From assembly GCF_004770105.1 (NCBI RefSeq), contig NZ_RQEY01000005.1, positions 496,001 through 560,000 on the forward strand: a DNA stretch of 64,000 nt, given 5' to 3'. This DNA comes from Leptospira andrefontaineae. Lineage in GTDB: Bacteria > Spirochaetota > Leptospiria > Leptospirales > Leptospiraceae. Under the pieces are notes generated by a model. It was not told the origin of the DNA. It made no database searches and saw only the letters and a program-made list of their open reading frames with translations. Shown in pieces: positions 63,884-64,000 of the stretch. Both the position numbers and the translations under genes were made by a program. Every line of letters starts with the position of its first letter. Position 1 is the stretch's first letter.

Positions 63884-64000
63884 TTAGACCATCGCCGCTT
63901 TTCTGTTGAAAAGTGGAATACGACGGCTTTTGTATTTGCCCAATTCGTTTCCAGTTACTGAACTCATGACTAACTTAGCCATAGAAACGTCCAGGGCATG
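63884..64000 (-). CDS. 3' end of an unidentified gene (partial)
   Basis: Reading the - strand from the window edge, 38 codons stay open until a TAA at 63886-63884. The tail reads LDVSMAKLVMSSVTGNEL, then a basic end with KYKSRRIPLFNRKAAMV. I do not recognise the family. It is upstream of ptsI on the same strand, so a PTS or regulatory gene is possible, but the C-terminus does not resemble HPr. Confidence 0.5.
   Translation of the reverse strand, partial: HALDVSMAKLVMSSVTGNELGKYKSRRIPLFNRKAAMV

Overview
The window is a chromosomal segment of a spirochaete of the genus Leptospira. The evidence is the gene content: a giant coiled-coil protein of the Scc type, many short lipoproteins with relaxed lipoboxes (ILSC, IISC, IFSC, IVSC), a FapA/DUF342 protein, GldA/F/G-like ABC genes, BamA with ExbB/ExbD, and heptose-epimerase LPS genes. 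Base composition is moderate (about 40% G+C by eye) and TTG starts are frequent. The species cannot be resolved. I saw no rRNA, tRNA, CRISPR array, insertion sequence or prophage; this is mostly core genome with short repeat-bearing spacers.

Layout. 0-4.6 kb: a LolA-like protein, RsmE, ThiS-ThiE, a WecG/TagA glycosyltransferase and small lipoproteins. 4.7-10.2 kb: a 1246-aa membrane protein with an acidic DPF-repeat tail and TPRs, a secreted double-CBM48 protein and an anchored protein with an EF-hand-like loop. 10.2-15.8 kb: TrxB with a clear promoter and operator-like palindrome, then an SGNH/MBOAT O-acylation pair and a second SGNH protein with a TPR lipoprotein. 15.9-24.6 kb: XerD-type recombinase, an RsbW-like kinase, FapA, a membrane/TPR pair, CheX, a PpiD-like protein and a membrane methyltransferase. 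24.7-30.3 kb: a GldA/F/G plus DUF4340 ABC operon, a STAS protein and a methyltransferase.

30.3-36 kb is the most interesting stretch. A 1193-aa Scc-like coiled-coil protein with a C-terminal HTH-like end is followed by a 63-77 aa protein that reads as a bacterial histone fold, then methionine aminopeptidase only 7 bases further on. 36-46.5 kb: QueG, Pr6Pr, a divergent AraC/SDR pair, MutY, UbiD, HldD, ArsR, a FabG-like SDR and an HATPase protein, with palindromic and hairpin elements in the spacers at 39.9-40.1 kb and 46.37-46.48 kb.

46.5-64 kb: RecN, ExbB-ExbD-BamA (outer-membrane assembly and energised transport), PcrA helicase, CysQ, a glycosyltransferase, a TlpA-like lipoprotein, a long-chain acyl-CoA synthetase with a hydrophobic insert, PTS enzyme I, and the 3' end of an unidentified gene.

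Main themes: envelope biogenesis (BamA, ExbBD, HldD, glycosyltransferases, O-acylation), nucleoid and DNA maintenance (Scc-like protein, histone, RecN, MutY, XerD, PcrA), and signalling (STAS, HATPase and CheX proteins).
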